Positions 22,053 to 33,857 of a DNA stretch of 64,000 nt are shown here, piece after piece (position 1 is the first letter of the stretch; every line of letters starts with the position of its first letter). The position numbers were made by a program, and so were the translations under genes. Source of the DNA: Terana coerulea. Taxonomy: Eukaryota > Basidiomycota > Agaricomycetes > Polyporales > Phanerochaetaceae. The notes below the pieces were generated by a model. That model was not told the DNA's origin. It ran no database searches and saw nothing but the letters and a program-made list of their open reading frames with translations. The DNA is taken from positions 110,684-174,683 of the forward strand of contig JAKOGH010000641.1 in assembly GCA_024811115.1 (NCBI GenBank). Direction: 5' to 3'.

Positions 22053-24696
22053 TGTTTGAGAACTCCTGTGGCAGGTGCAGAAGCGGATTGACTTCCCCTC
22101 GCTAGCATGATGCTTATGTACTCTGTCGAGCAGGAGCACGATCACTCGAGCAAACGTGACTCTATTCTGAGACGGCTGATGAAAGCCGCCCGCTGTTCCT
22201 GCGATTCAGAGTCCTTGTGGTGGAATCCTTGTTGTCGATTGGAATGATTGGGGCTGTGAGGCAGGTGGCAAATCTCGCCGCTGAGAATGTCCAAAAGGGC
22301 AGCGGCCTTCTCATGAGCTCTCGCTCGCGGACCGCTTCACCACAAGAAAGACGCCCCCGTAAGAAAATACTGCGAACAAGACGGGACGCGCCCGTCCTAC
22401 CTGTTGTGATATGCCAGAGAAGACTCCATGGCCTCGGTCTTGAAACGTGCGGACGCGGCTAAGATAGCCTTCCATGAGAATTCGTCCAGCGCCTGCGACC
22501 TCTTCTGAAGAGACTCGACGTCGGCTATCTGGGGTACAGGCCCATAGGACTTGACATTCGAGCGCAGCATTTGCACAAAGCGACAAATGCACACCAAGAG
22601 CGAGCTCCTGGCTCTAATAATCAGCCAGTGCCAGCGTTATCATTGAAGATACGCACCCAAACCACGCCCATTCACACGTCTTGGCTTCGGGTCAGTCACG
22701 AGGCGATGAGGGGACGGTGACCGGAACTGGCGCATGAACAAGCATCATGCGTCTCCAATCCTTTCGGTTCGAGTACCATTAGCCGGCGGGGGGCGTGTGC
22801 GGCTCAAGCTCAAGGTCATACAGTACACCATCACGGACGATGGCACACAGGCTAGGCCGACCAAGCTCACCGGTGCCACATTCTGCCGTACAACCCACCT
22901 AACATAGCTTGCTCAGTTCAGCAAATGAGTAAGCATACGATTGAGTCTTACAACAGGTGCATGGAATGTCGGCCCTGGTACACGGGGAATCATCACAGTT
23001 ACATCCCTGTGCGAAACCTGACATACAAGCATGAAGAACTGACGCATTTCACGCTGCAGCGTCCCGGCTCAGTTGAGAAGAACCGGGAGTAGTATGTATT
23101 GTATGCGAGGTCTAGAGAGTCGAGACAGTCGTCATAGAGGGCCAAGTCTCCATAAATCAGCCCCCAGAAGTTTTGAGAACTCGTGCTTGGGCCTGGGCGT
23201 GCCGGTGCGTCAAAGAGGCTGGAAGCTATACAACCTAATTGACAGCCCAGTCAGCTCCAGTAGTCGCGATATAGTAATTGAAGCTCACAGAACGTCAGCA
23301 TGGTAAAGTTGGCAACAGTTCCCTGGTCCGAAGCGCAGCGGAAGTCTTGAAGAGTCACCACGATAGGTCGCAGAAGCCCACCAGCGAAGTTGTTGAGTTA
23401 CTGACCGGAACTCGAAGGCCGACATGGCGGCGCCTTGAGGTTGCTGTCGCGATCTGCCGCCCATAGGATCACAAAGTGATACGTCGAATCAAAGGCTGCA
23501 GTTTGTCCTACTGTAAGCGGACAGCAGGGACTAGACGACTCGAGTAACGGCTGGACAAACAACTGACAAACATTTGGAGCACCAAATCCGTGGTTCAGCC
23601 TCTGGCGCCTATCTGGCGCCCAGCCCCGGACTCTGCCGTCGGCGTCGAGCGCTACAGCCTACAACTATTCGCCCGGTTCGCTGACGACTGGACGCCCGAG
23701 CTCAGCTGGATGCACCAGGGATGCACCCACACTGCACTTGAAACATGCGCATCAGGTCAGGCTCGCCATACCACCATACGCCACTGCCACCATATCCGAA
23801 GATGGCGCAGAAGCAGCGTTCTTTGCTCTGGCCGTGACCTACTATGGGCTACTGCGGACCAGTTATGTGGTACGTGCCAGTGGTCGTTTGTCACTTACGC
23901 CGTTGTTTTTCCCACCACGCTTTAGTTGTAGACATCTGACGAATCCAAACGAAGCTATCTATGGGTGTTTGGGAGGATCTGATGAATGTGTGAGGGGCAT
24001 CGCCGCTCTGGCGTGAAACCACGCCTTGACAGTCACTGTAAGCCCCACTTTTACAGACTCACATACGCTCCGCGAACTGATTCAACAAAAAGGGTTTAGA
24101 ACTAGCCCTCGCATCGTGTGTACACCGCTCCCAAGATACAGCCTGGTCGGAGGCCAGGAAAGCGTGAGCACGGATCCGTGGTCGCCGGCTTGACTTCTGA
24201 AGCGCACGCCTAAAACCCTCTGGAAGTAGCACTCGCATCATATCTTACTGTCATTGAGTTCATCTGGAAGCTTTTCCGTCATTGGCAGCCGTCATTCAGA
24301 GGGAAGACGCAGCCCCTAGACGCTCCTCCATTCCTCCGGAGATGGAAGTGGACCACGGCCGCAAGATGAAGGATCAAGCCTGTATTTCAATAAAGTAGAG
24401 TTCATCGCTTCGAATTCACAGTGAGACCTTCGAGCGGAACACGCAGCGTTGATAAGGCAGGTAAGGAATTCCGTGGTATAGTATCACACATACTGATACC
24501 TGCTTTCGTCTATGTATCAGGAATACCGCCATCCGCAGTGCTCTCCACGCATAAAAGACAGAGTCCCGCAGCCAACGGTCTCTTTGGAATCCTTGTGCTT
24601 TCCGTCTGTTATCCTGCATTCAACTCTTCTTCCAAAATAGGATCCCTATTTTCTTCCCTGTGTCCCCTCTCAAGGTCCAAGCCTGCGACTCCTACC
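22053..24696. other. Intergenic, possible decayed fragments
   Basis: No gene could be supported. Plus-strand frames at 23590-24016 (for example AFFALAVTYYGLLRTSYVV) are coding-like in composition and could be remains of a fungal regulator, but no domain is recognisable. Confidence 0.35.
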
Positions 24697-26616
24697 ATGA
24701 CTCCTAGGTGCTTTTTTTGATTCAGATGTCAGCGAGGTTCCATTTCACTGACACCTTCTACCAGTACGAACCGCTTGAGCGGTCTAGCAGAGCTCAAAGC
24801 TCTAGGTCAACTTATCCAGGACTCGATTGCTTCCATCGACACTACCGTCACCGGCAAAGGATTGGACTATCCTTCCGCGTACAGCCCAATGTCTTTGGAG
24901 TCTGAGGCGGCGCGCATGCTGCCTGAAGTAGACGCGGCCAACCAGCTCATAATCTCCGCTGCCAACCAACTTATCTACGCGGTACGGCCCCCTATTGCCA
25001 GCACTGTGGCAGTTTGTATGACAGTACGCGTTTGTCTTATTTTTTATCGATTTTTTTCACTGTTGTTGTAGTATACCCTAACCGCAGCTTTCGGGGTTGC
25101 GGCCGCAGCAAACGCGGCAGAAGCTTGCAGAGAAGCTGGGCCTCAGGTTGGCTAGCTTGTCACTCATTTGGATCCCTGCTTATGTTTTACACAGGGTGCT
25201 CACGTCAATGATATCGTCCGTGGCACTAGCATGGATGCCTCCAAGCTTGGTATGCCCAGCTTGCCTCCCATTTTCCACACTACTGTTTACACCAGTCGCT
25301 GCAGCTCGTGCTCTCCGTCTTCTTGCCACCAACCACATATTCGTTGAGGTAGCTCCGGATGTCTTTGCCAACAACCGTATCTCCTCTTGCCTTGATACCG
25401 GTAAGCCACTCAAAGCCATCCTCGCCAGGTACGCATAGCTCGTATGCCCCAATATAAACGAAGCTATACTTAAATCCTACTTTGACAGCCCTGAAACCAA
25501 ACACGATGGTACCATGGGAATTGCCGCCGGGATCGGACACTGGTTCGTCTAATGGTCTTCGTGTCTGCGGCCGCCGCTAACCCTAATTTCAGTGCGGACG
25601 AATGTTACAAGTCCGTTGGGTATCTGCAAGAGATGCTGCTTGACCCAAAACTCAGCCAATCTCAAGAGCCAAATGAGGCCTCGCTGAACCTCGCCTTCAA
25701 CACCAAGCTTCCTATCTGGGAGTGGTTCGAGACCAAGGGGAACGAGCACCGCCTCTCTCGCTTTGGTATTATGATGGAGGGTAATAAGCGTGCCTCCAAC
25801 CCCGATGCAATTCTGGAAGGTGCGCAGCATCACGGGCATACACGCTTATTTTCAACACCTCACGTCTTGCGTTATTCTTCGCAGGGTTCGATTGGAAAGG
25901 CTTGCGGCAAGATGCCTCGGTGGTCGACGTCGGCGGTGGCATCGGCACTCTGTCAGTGATACTTGCGGAGCATCACCCGCACCTGCGGTTCGTGATTCAG
26001 GATCGTGAACCGGTTGTGAAAGACGCTGTCGAAGTAGGTGGTCTACTCGATTCGACTTTTACACTAATAATGTGCAAGTAGTTCTGGGAGAGGAAGCTTC
26101 CTGACGCACTGAAATCCGGCCGGGTTACTCTCCAAGGTCCGCATGCAATGCACCTATAACTAATGATTGCTTAGCTTATTTATGTCGCACCTAGTGCACG
26201 ACTTCTTCACGCCTCAGCCCGTCAAAGACGCGGATATCTTTCTGCTCCGCAACATTCTCCATGACTGGCCCGACAAGTACTGCAGCCGAATCCTGCGCCA
26301 GCTACGTGACGCGGCGACGCCGACGACGCGCCTCATAATCGTGGACCCTCTGATCTCTTACGCATGCGTGGAAGAAGGCGTGGAAGACATTCCTGGTGCT
26401 GCCCGCCCGGCTCCTCCTGCGCCTCTGCTGCCCAACGGCGGACACGCTGCGACGCTCGCGTACTTCCAGGACATACAGATGCTAGGGTTGATGAACGGGA
26501 AGGAGCGCACAGTGACGCAGGTTCGCGAGCTCATGAAGAACTCTGGCTGGAAGCTCGTCCAAGTTCACCAGGCTCCAGGGCTGAGCGCGCAGAAGGCTAT
26601 AGCTGTTCCCATATGA
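24697..26616 (+). CDS. Class I O-methyltransferase 1 (OMT-1)
   Basis: SAM-dependent O-methyltransferase with a PF00891-type fold, likely methylating a phenolic or enolic hydroxyl. Short first exon MTPS joins TNRLSGLAELKALGQLIQDS. The N-terminal dimerisation half contains GVAAAANAAEACREAGPQ, GAHVNDIVRGTSMD and RLLATNHIFVEVAPDVFANN. The catalytic half contains SAM motif VVDVGGGIGTLS, HLRFVIQDRE, then HDFFTPQPVKDADIFLLRN and ILHDWPDKYC, whose His is the usual general base, LIIVDPLI and PLLPNGGHAATLAYFQDIQM. It ends SAQKAIAVPI. About ten exons; every junction I checked is GT-AG and in frame, so it looks intact. Its closest relatives in view are OMT-2, -3 and -4. Confidence 0.88.
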
Positions 26617-28785
26617 GGACTATAGGGCGATTCGATGTAGTTGTGTATTTGCAAGGCCTTTGCATTTCAAGTCGGACGTATCTCAATGGACATAATGCAC
26701 ACTGTCGATGACTCGAACACATTAGGCAGTCGCAAATAGCCCAAGTGCCGCCTTATAAGTGGAAGTAAAGTTATTGTAATCACTTATGTAGTTATCATGA
26801 CCAAAAAAGGAGCTGCTATGTTGGCTTCTGGATATCTTGTGGACAATTGACTTACAAATAAGCGATAAGCGTACTTAAGTACTTATCACTCATTCTCTCC
26901 CAGCGGCAACCACGTCCATGTCTCTGTACTTAGTCTCGTTCTCTCTATGGTCTCGTTTACCCTCACATCGTCGCGCTGGTCAGCCGTCGCTATTCCGCAT
27001 CGCTCCCAGAAGACACTCCGCAGATGCACGATAATGAAGGCCTTCGGGAAGCTTTAAGCTCAAAGGAACCGACTGAGGGGACGCTCACGGTTAGTCACCA
27101 TGACGCCCCACCCTTTCCTTGCTCTCGCTGACTATCACTTGTGACGGTTAGTCAATCGAGCACTTACACACATGCACACGCATACAGTACAGAAGCTGAA
27201 ACAACATGAGCCTGATGCACGTCATGTATCGTAAGCTACGGCACTTGCAAACGAAGCACCCGCTTTCAGGTTGGCAGCCGGTAAGTGTAATCTGCGCACG
27301 TATGCTTCGTCGGAGCTTACGGGCAGTAGAAATTGCCCACTTGCTTTGAACAAGTTGAATGCTGTCGCGGCACTGGGAAGGGCATCGTTGCTCGCGTTAT
27401 ATCGATGGAAGTCGTATGTCTAGCCGTCGCACCATGCTTGGTACGCCCAGACAGTTCATTCGCCACGTCTTCTACTTACGATTCAGGCCAGTTCATCTTG
27501 CGCAGGCCTTCGTCTGGAGCTCTGGCCAAAATGTCAATCGCGAAATTACGATACATGGTGGCGTCGCAGTTAGGCCGCCCTTCCTACTCTACCCCTCTGC
27601 TCGGAAACGAGACGATCATCCGGCCAAAGTCCACAGCGCAGCGGCTCCAATACCACCCCTTTCGTCTCCTAAGATTCGATTCGGTCACGTTCAATCGTAA
27701 GCGACAGTACTACTCAAGGCGCAGCAGCGGACGTCTCGTGCTCAAGCTCAACCACGTACCTTTGCCATGCGGTGTCGGCTCTCATGAAGACATCGCAATT
27801 CCATTCTTCTGGGGCTTCAACACATCGCTTCGGCGTCCGTCCAAACGTACATCTCCATCACTTCCGTGCGGCGTTGTACGTGTCTCAGGCGGCCATCGTC
27901 GCGGAATGCCGAAACGTAGAGACACTGCGGTCAGGATGTCCTGTCGACGGACGCCTCGATGCTGCTCTCACGCGGGAACCCGCCAAGTCGCTCGTGAGAC
28001 CGTGTAAGATGTGCGACATCACCTCGAGTCTGCGACGCAAGGCTATTCATCACCACTACCGGATGCAACTTCCGCAGGCTCTTCCTGGATGTCATTTGAG
28101 GTTCCATTTCCAAGCGCGTCCACCGCAATATCACGGCGGCTCCTTGTCTCAGCAAGAATTTCTCAGGGCTCATTTCATTTGGTACGAACCCATTCCATGG
28201 CCTCTGCGCGGGGCGCGTTCATGTCTCAGCACCATGTACCGATCTGAGAAGATAGTATCAGACATCCTGTGAGCATCCAACTTCATATTTGCATAATTCA
28301 CACGTCGTGTCAAATGTCTTCAATCTTAATGGATGTGATGGGTCAGTTTACACTTGTTGAGCGTGTGTACAAGCAGAGCGGTGATCCCGGCCCCAGGCCT
28401 ATGAGGCCAGAGCTACCGCAGTCCTCCGGACATTATGACGGTTTCTCTCGATTCCGCATCACCTTCTGCTCGTTTCCCTTCAGCGACAAGAGATACAATA
28501 TTCCGCTGTATAGCCTTCCTAGATCTTGGTTTGATAAATGTTCCATACCCATCGATGATTTTGGTCTGATGATCCCGTCATAATACATAGTCTGGTAGCA
28601 GGCTCCCAGCAATGCAACTCTTTCGTAACTTATCTCCCCCATCTATAACGTTTACAGTGTTGAGGATACTTAACTCGTACAAGAGTTGTACATGGACCAC
28701 ACCCGGTTGAGCAGCGTCAGCGGGCCGTTCACCAGTTCACAGGCTTCCGTCCTCTCCGGCTTGCTAGTCGCCAGGTACATGCAAG
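26617..28785. other. Intergenic with an unrecognised 224-codon ORF
   Basis: A plus-strand open frame covers 27333-28007 and overlapping frames continue to 28272, but none shows a domain, helix pattern or intron logic that I can tie to a family. Treated as unassigned. Confidence 0.35.
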
Positions 28786-30380
28786 GTGTGTTTGAACCTG
28801 TCGCACCAACCAGTGAACTGCTCTGACCTTCATCGTGTTGAATTCTTTTTCTCAGCCGCTGGCCTGAGTTGCCTCTTATACGATCACTTGCTTCTACTCC
28901 CTCTCGAATGGAGGTATATCTGGAGACGAGGTCGCTGGGACGTGACACGAGTGCTGTTCCTATCTATTAGATATATCACCTTGACGGCTATGTTATACTC
29001 TGCGTATGGTGAGTCTCCATAAACACCTCCCCACTTTACTCTTGCTCCAATCCCCCATGAATTGCCCTTCAACATATTTCAAGCATATCTGACTGTACTA
29101 CCACAGCACTATCTGGGATTAGTGACCACAAGACTCCGGACGATCAGGTGAGGACGGCGCTGCTTTGAAGGCCATGGCTGCGTTCTGTCCAACTATGCGT
29201 TCTTACACACGATCACTCTCGCGTCGTGAACGTCAACCTTTTCTATGAAGAGGTATGCTGCCCCACTGTCTCGGTTGTCGGTTCGAAGCACCTAAAACTG
29301 ACTTTAAAATATCTGTAGCTGCCGAGTATTTATTATGTGGACAACTCCTATCGCGTTGGTCACTATAGCCTCTGGGAATGGTGAGTATGAACTCGTGGGC
29401 TCAAGGTGGCCTATTATATTTTAACCATCATTCGTACACTCTAGCCTATGCTATCATACGTCTGTTTGCCATGTGGGATTCTCTCAAGACTATGCGGATA
29501 GCTCTGGTGATTGCCTTCGCAGTGGTGCACGGAGCATTGGCAGTCCTGCTGGTTTTCACCATGATATTCTTTCGCAGTATGTCATTCTATCTGGTGTCGT
29601 TCATGGCATCGGCTGACGTCTTGACCTGTAGACCATGGACAGTATGTTCCTTGGGCTAATGCATGCCTTGTCCAAGAAAAGATTCTGCCGTTCATTGGTA
29701 TGCAGGGCTGCATAGTGGGTGTTTTACTCTCAAGAGAGCTATCAGAAGCTAATCAGTAGGCAAAAGGTTTTGCTCGATATATTCTCAATAGTAGTGGTTG
29801 TCACCAACGCTTTGCATCAACCCTATCGCGAGTCGACTGACATACTGCAGCGTTTGAAGCACGACGGGCTGCTATATTTCTGTGTACGTGACAATAACCC
29901 CTACCTACAACAGCATTGGTTGACGCTTACCAATGTCTGTCCAACACTTAGGTCCTTTTCGGTGTGTCGGCTTGTTCTGATAAGGTACACCGAAGGGTCA
30001 GATAACTTACATATTCTTCCAGGTCTTCATGTGATCAACTTACTGAGCCAGGTTGCCATTCGGGTACGCTAAACCTTTGCCATTCCTTCAGATAACTTGA
30101 AGCTCACCACAGAATTGCCGCCATTTAGCCAGAGCTAGATAAGGTCACTGTCTTGTGAGTCAAACATCCAGCGCTGTTCCCACCATCACCCGCTTCGGTC
30201 TATTTGTTGCACCCAACCACCACTATCCTTGTTGTTCTTCCATCACATTTGTTCTTCGGACGGTAACTGACATTACTAAACAACAGTGCGACGTGGGCAA
30301 TAGAGTCCGCCGCAGTCTGTCGGTATATCCTCCGCGTGGAAGAAATCAAGGGTGTGGTTGCTCCCACAGTGCTTGACACC
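28786..30380 (+). CDS. DUF6533-type membrane protein
   Basis: Multi-exon gene whose second exon (about 28857-29008) reads AAGLSCLLYDHLLLLPLEW, RYIWRRGRWDVTRVLFL and IRYITLTAMLYSAY, the signature of the basidiomycete DUF6533 domain (conserved 'YDhLLtl..Ev..iW' and 'RY'). Later exons give IRLFAMWDSLKTMRIALVIA followed by a hydrophobic helix (29455-29577), and ILQRLKHDGLLYF (29850-29880), the family's usual loop before the last helices. The first exon and the exact ends were not resolved. Family members are uncharacterised integral membrane proteins. It sits between OMT-1 and the OMT-2/UbiA-1 fusion. Boundaries are approximate. Confidence 0.6.
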
Positions 30381-31007
30381 CGGGTAACGGCGCCGCCAAA
30401 TCTGCACGAACTGGACACTTTCAAGGCTGCGACAATCTCTCACACTTCACGCTCTCTTTCAATCTTGTAGGCCTTCATGAACTAATGTACTGCTACAGTG
30501 AAGCGGTTCCACCTACTGTTTAACTAGTCAGTACTTATGATGAACTGCAACCACTTATGTATCCTCATTGTTCACGTGGAGATTATGTACCGTGGGTTTC
30601 ATTCAAACTCCATTATGTTAGGTATAACTATTAGCTTGGGATCAGCGAGGTACCTGCGTTGTTAGCGAACCGACGCGACTCAGAGAAAAGGTTGATCTGA
30701 CTTGCGTGGTAGTATGTTGTAATATAGAGCCCCTCTATCTGCTGAATCCATTGCATTTTTCAACAACGGCCTTGGGTGTGGAGCGGACGGAGAGAGAACC
30801 GTGGACTAGCCTGGTGGGGATTCGGAACCCAAGGAGAACCCTGAGTGCTGAAAAGGCAACGGAAAGCTTGCGTTCCTAACAACACCAAGCATTCCCACGT
30901 GCTTTGAAAACCACTTAGTATACGAGCTCGGCTCAATGTGCAAAAAGCTTACTGTACATCTACGAAGACAATTGATGCTACACAAGAGACTCTTAGATGA
31001 ACAGGCT
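30381..31007. other. Intergenic, nothing recognised
   Basis: AT-richer spacer between the DUF6533 gene and the 3' end of OMT-2. Confidence 0.5.
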
Positions 31008-32730
31008 TCAGACGGGAACGGCGATAGCCTTGTCAGTGCTGAGCCGTACACCGAAGTGTACTTGCACGAGGCTCCAGCCCGTCTGCCCCATGATCTCGCG
31101 CATCTGGGTCATGGTGCGCTTCTTTCCATTCAGCATCACCAGCATTTGAATGTCTTGCTGATAGGCAAATGTCGCGGCGTGCCCGCCGTTGGGTAGAAGC
31201 GGCGGCGGAGGAGCGGGACATGCTGCTCCCGGAATGTTCTTCACGCTGTCTTCCGCACATGCGTTGGAAATTAGGCTGTCAATAATGACCAAGCGAGTCG
31301 CGAACGTCGCCGCCGCACGGAGGTGGCGCAGGATCTGCAAGCAGTACTTATCAGGCCAGTCGTGGATAATCTGGCGTAGAAGAAAGACGTCTGCATCCTT
31401 CACAGGCTGAGGCGTGAGGAAATTATGCGCTGAAAAAGAGGAGTGTACATTAGTACGTGCAAGATGCCTCGAGAATTGACACCGCCCACACCTTGCAGAG
31501 TTATTCGCCCTGAGTTTAGGACACCGGGAAGTTGACCGTTGCAGAACTGTTCGAAGATCAGCGGGGCACATTGATAGTTGGTTAGGTAACGACGTACCCC
31601 CACAGCATCTTTCATAGCCTTTTCACGGTCCTGCAGGGTGAATCGAAGGTGCGGGTAGTTCTTCGCAAGCGTGAGCGACTGCTGGCCCACTCCACTGCCG
31701 ACGTCAACCACATGTGCATCCGTTTTCAAGCCATTCCAATCAAAACCTAGGAAATGTGAGTAAGTGTTTGAAGTCCATTATGACGAGACGTAGTAGAGAA
31801 GGTAGGGGTGGGAAGGACCAACTAACCTTCCAGGATCGCGTTCGGCGGGGACGCGTGCTTTCCACCCTCCATGGTCATCATTGCTCGTAGCAGACGGTGT
31901 TCGTTCCCCTCGGTCTCAATACATTCAAAGGCAGGCAGCGGGGTCTTGAAGGCAACGTTGACACAAGTTTCGTTGGGTTCCTGAGACTTCCCGATCTTGG
32001 GGTCAAAGAGGACCTCTTGAAGGTACGCTGCAGACTTCATCACTTCGTCCGAGCTAGGCGCATTATGAGGGACAGTGAGCTCAGGATACATGCTCGACAT
32101 ACTTATGTCCTATTCCAGCTGCAATACCTATAGTTCCGATGTGCTTTGTCTGCGGACTGAAGACGCGTTAGACGACCTTGCTGATAATACCTCATTGATG
32201 AGGCTAGAATAAGCGCACCTGTCGAGAATGGCTTTCACGGACTTGCCAGTGTCCATACAAGAGGAAACGCGGTTGTTTGTGAAGACATCTGGAGATAGCT
32301 CGTTAAATATGTAGTTTGTTGCCAAGTCACGCAGGATGCGAGCCGGACAGGATTTCTTCAGTGAGTTTGCTCGTAACCCCATCACATCCACTTACCAAGC
32401 TTGGTCGGATCGAGGTTGGTTCCACGAGCAATCTCATTTACATGGGCCCCCTTACAAGCAAATGAGCCTCGAACAAATGAGCCTGGGAAGAAATAAGCTA
32501 ACCTTAGGTCCTGCTTCTCGGCAAGCCTCAGCTGCATTTGCTGCTGCGGCCACTCTAAGAGCGGCGTTCAGCGCATACTGGAAATGCTCAAGCTCAGTGC
32601 TGATGCAGACCATGAGCGACTCGCGGATGCACCCCTGTTCCCACCGCCACGATGCTGAGCATTGGAGAGCGAACGGTGTAGGTGAGCTGACCTGGCTAGC
32701 CGCGTCGATATCGGGTATCAATCGCGCGAA
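31008..32730 (-). pseudogene. O-methyltransferase 2 (OMT-2), 5'-truncated
   Basis: Same family as OMT-1. The 3' two thirds are well kept: GAHVNEIARGTNLDPTKL, LRDLATNYIFNELSPDVFTN, SAAYLQEVLFDPKIGKSQEP, VVDVGSGVGQQSLTLA, FTLQDRE, PQPVKDADVFLLRQ, IIHDWPDKYC, PLLPNGGHAATFAYQQDIQM and STDKAIAVPV. The 5' end is lost: coding similarity begins at ARLIPDIDAASQ and the first ~60 family residues, including the start exon, are replaced by a UbiA gene fragment. Just after that point the frame shifts (DAASQ and QLTYTVRSPMLSIVAVG lie in different frames), consistent with a small deletion. A functional enzyme is unlikely unless translation starts internally. Confidence 0.75.
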
Positions 32731-33087
32731 GTAAGGCGAGGACGGTGCCGCCTTGCGCGTCAATGGGGATCCTTGCCAAAGACACGCAGGCGACAACGCA
32801 GCCCCAGCTGCAGGCGACGCCCAGCCATGATTGTGGCCACCATGTCCAGCGTTTGCTGAGCGGGTACACAAAGTTGATGGGCAGAGACGATGCCATGACC
32901 CACAGCCTAGTGTATTCGGTCAACGATAGACTACGTATTGCGAAGGGGAAGAGCTCATGCATCGGAGCTCGATCGGAGCTGGTGAAAGACATGGTTAGGA
33001 ACGTGAGGCCAAGCAAGCCAGCAAACAGCACCAAGGCATCAAGGACAGATACAACGCCCGTTACAAGCGGTCGGGATTTCGTCCGTT
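32725..33087 (-). pseudogene. UbiA prenyltransferase fragment (UbiA-1)
   Basis: Middle third of a UbiA-family prenyltransferase, parallel to UbiA-2. It starts at the exon after the first aspartate motif (RTKSRPLVTGVVSVLDALVL), continues through VMASSLPINFVYPLSKRW and TWWPQSWLGVACSWGCVVA, and ends at GGTVLALL. The upstream exon with the NDxxDxxxD magnesium-prenyl diphosphate site is absent, and the second aspartate motif is cut off where the sequence changes to OMT-2. The frame is open through an in-frame 54-nt segment that, by comparison with UbiA-2, is probably a GC-AG intron (GCATGAG). A relic rather than an enzyme. Confidence 0.75.
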
Positions 33088-33857
33088 CTGGGGGTGATAT
33101 ATGAGCGCCGCCGCCGCAAGCGAGGGAGCGGGTCAACTTGACCTAGACTGCCAACGGCACCTCGAGCGTGAAACCGTAGAGGCAGAGAGAGAAAGGAGAG
33201 AACTCGAGGTTTGCTCTGACATGGATGGCACAGACCGTGGCGCACAAGTTCAGTGTCACAAATAATGGTTCAGCGGGGTGAAATGTGAAGATGACGGCGA
33301 CAAGTCGAGTTGACGACCCTGGCCGAGGCTTGAGGCCGGACCCCAGCGCTGGGAAAACCTATGACCCCGATCACCCCATGCTGGACTCCCAGTCGGGCGC
33401 TCGGGTCTTGACCCTCCGAGTCATTGCGCCTGGACATGCACAGATCTACATTTGCTAAAGCGGAAGGTGAGTGCTACTGCTTCGTTCGGTTTCGATTCTA
33501 AGTGTGTCATTGATCCATAATCTCAGTCTTACAGAGTGCGATGCTTGAGCAGAGCCTGTTGCGCCGCCGTCAGATGGGTCCTAGGATCCGAAGAATGACC
33601 AGAGAAACTAGCCCTAAACTGCCTGTCTCTTCAAACCCGACGTTGCAGTAGCATTGTTGTGTCTCATTTCCTTGGTGTGTGATATTCGCTGCAACATTTG
33701 GGATGCACAACCCCGCTGACCGCGAGGTATCGGAAGTTCGGGCGCATCACGACACTGCTTCATCGCTTCCGTGACCTTCTGCCATTGTTACTTGTTAAAG
33801 GGACAAATACGTATCTGAGCCGCCACCCCTCCGACCGTTACTTCCGTGGCAACCAAC
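33088..33857. other. Intergenic, divergent promoter region
   Basis: Lies between the minus-strand UbiA-1 fragment and plus-strand P450-2. I searched 33088-33300 on the minus strand for a missing UbiA first-motif exon and found none. Confidence 0.4.

Noticed and set aside
23590..24016. Possible Zn(II)2Cys6 or fungal-specific transcription factor fragment
   Set aside because: A Cys-poor, shift-prone stretch; no six-cysteine cluster could be built in any frame.
27333..28007. 224-codon plus-strand ORF
   Set aside because: No recognisable family, several overlapping frames of similar length in the same place, and no paralogue in the window. Kept only as an unassigned open frame.
33088..33300. 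Missing 5' exons of UbiA-1
   Set aside because: No NDxxDxxxD motif or RLHKFPLGT-like start in any minus frame, so the fragment is taken as truly truncated.
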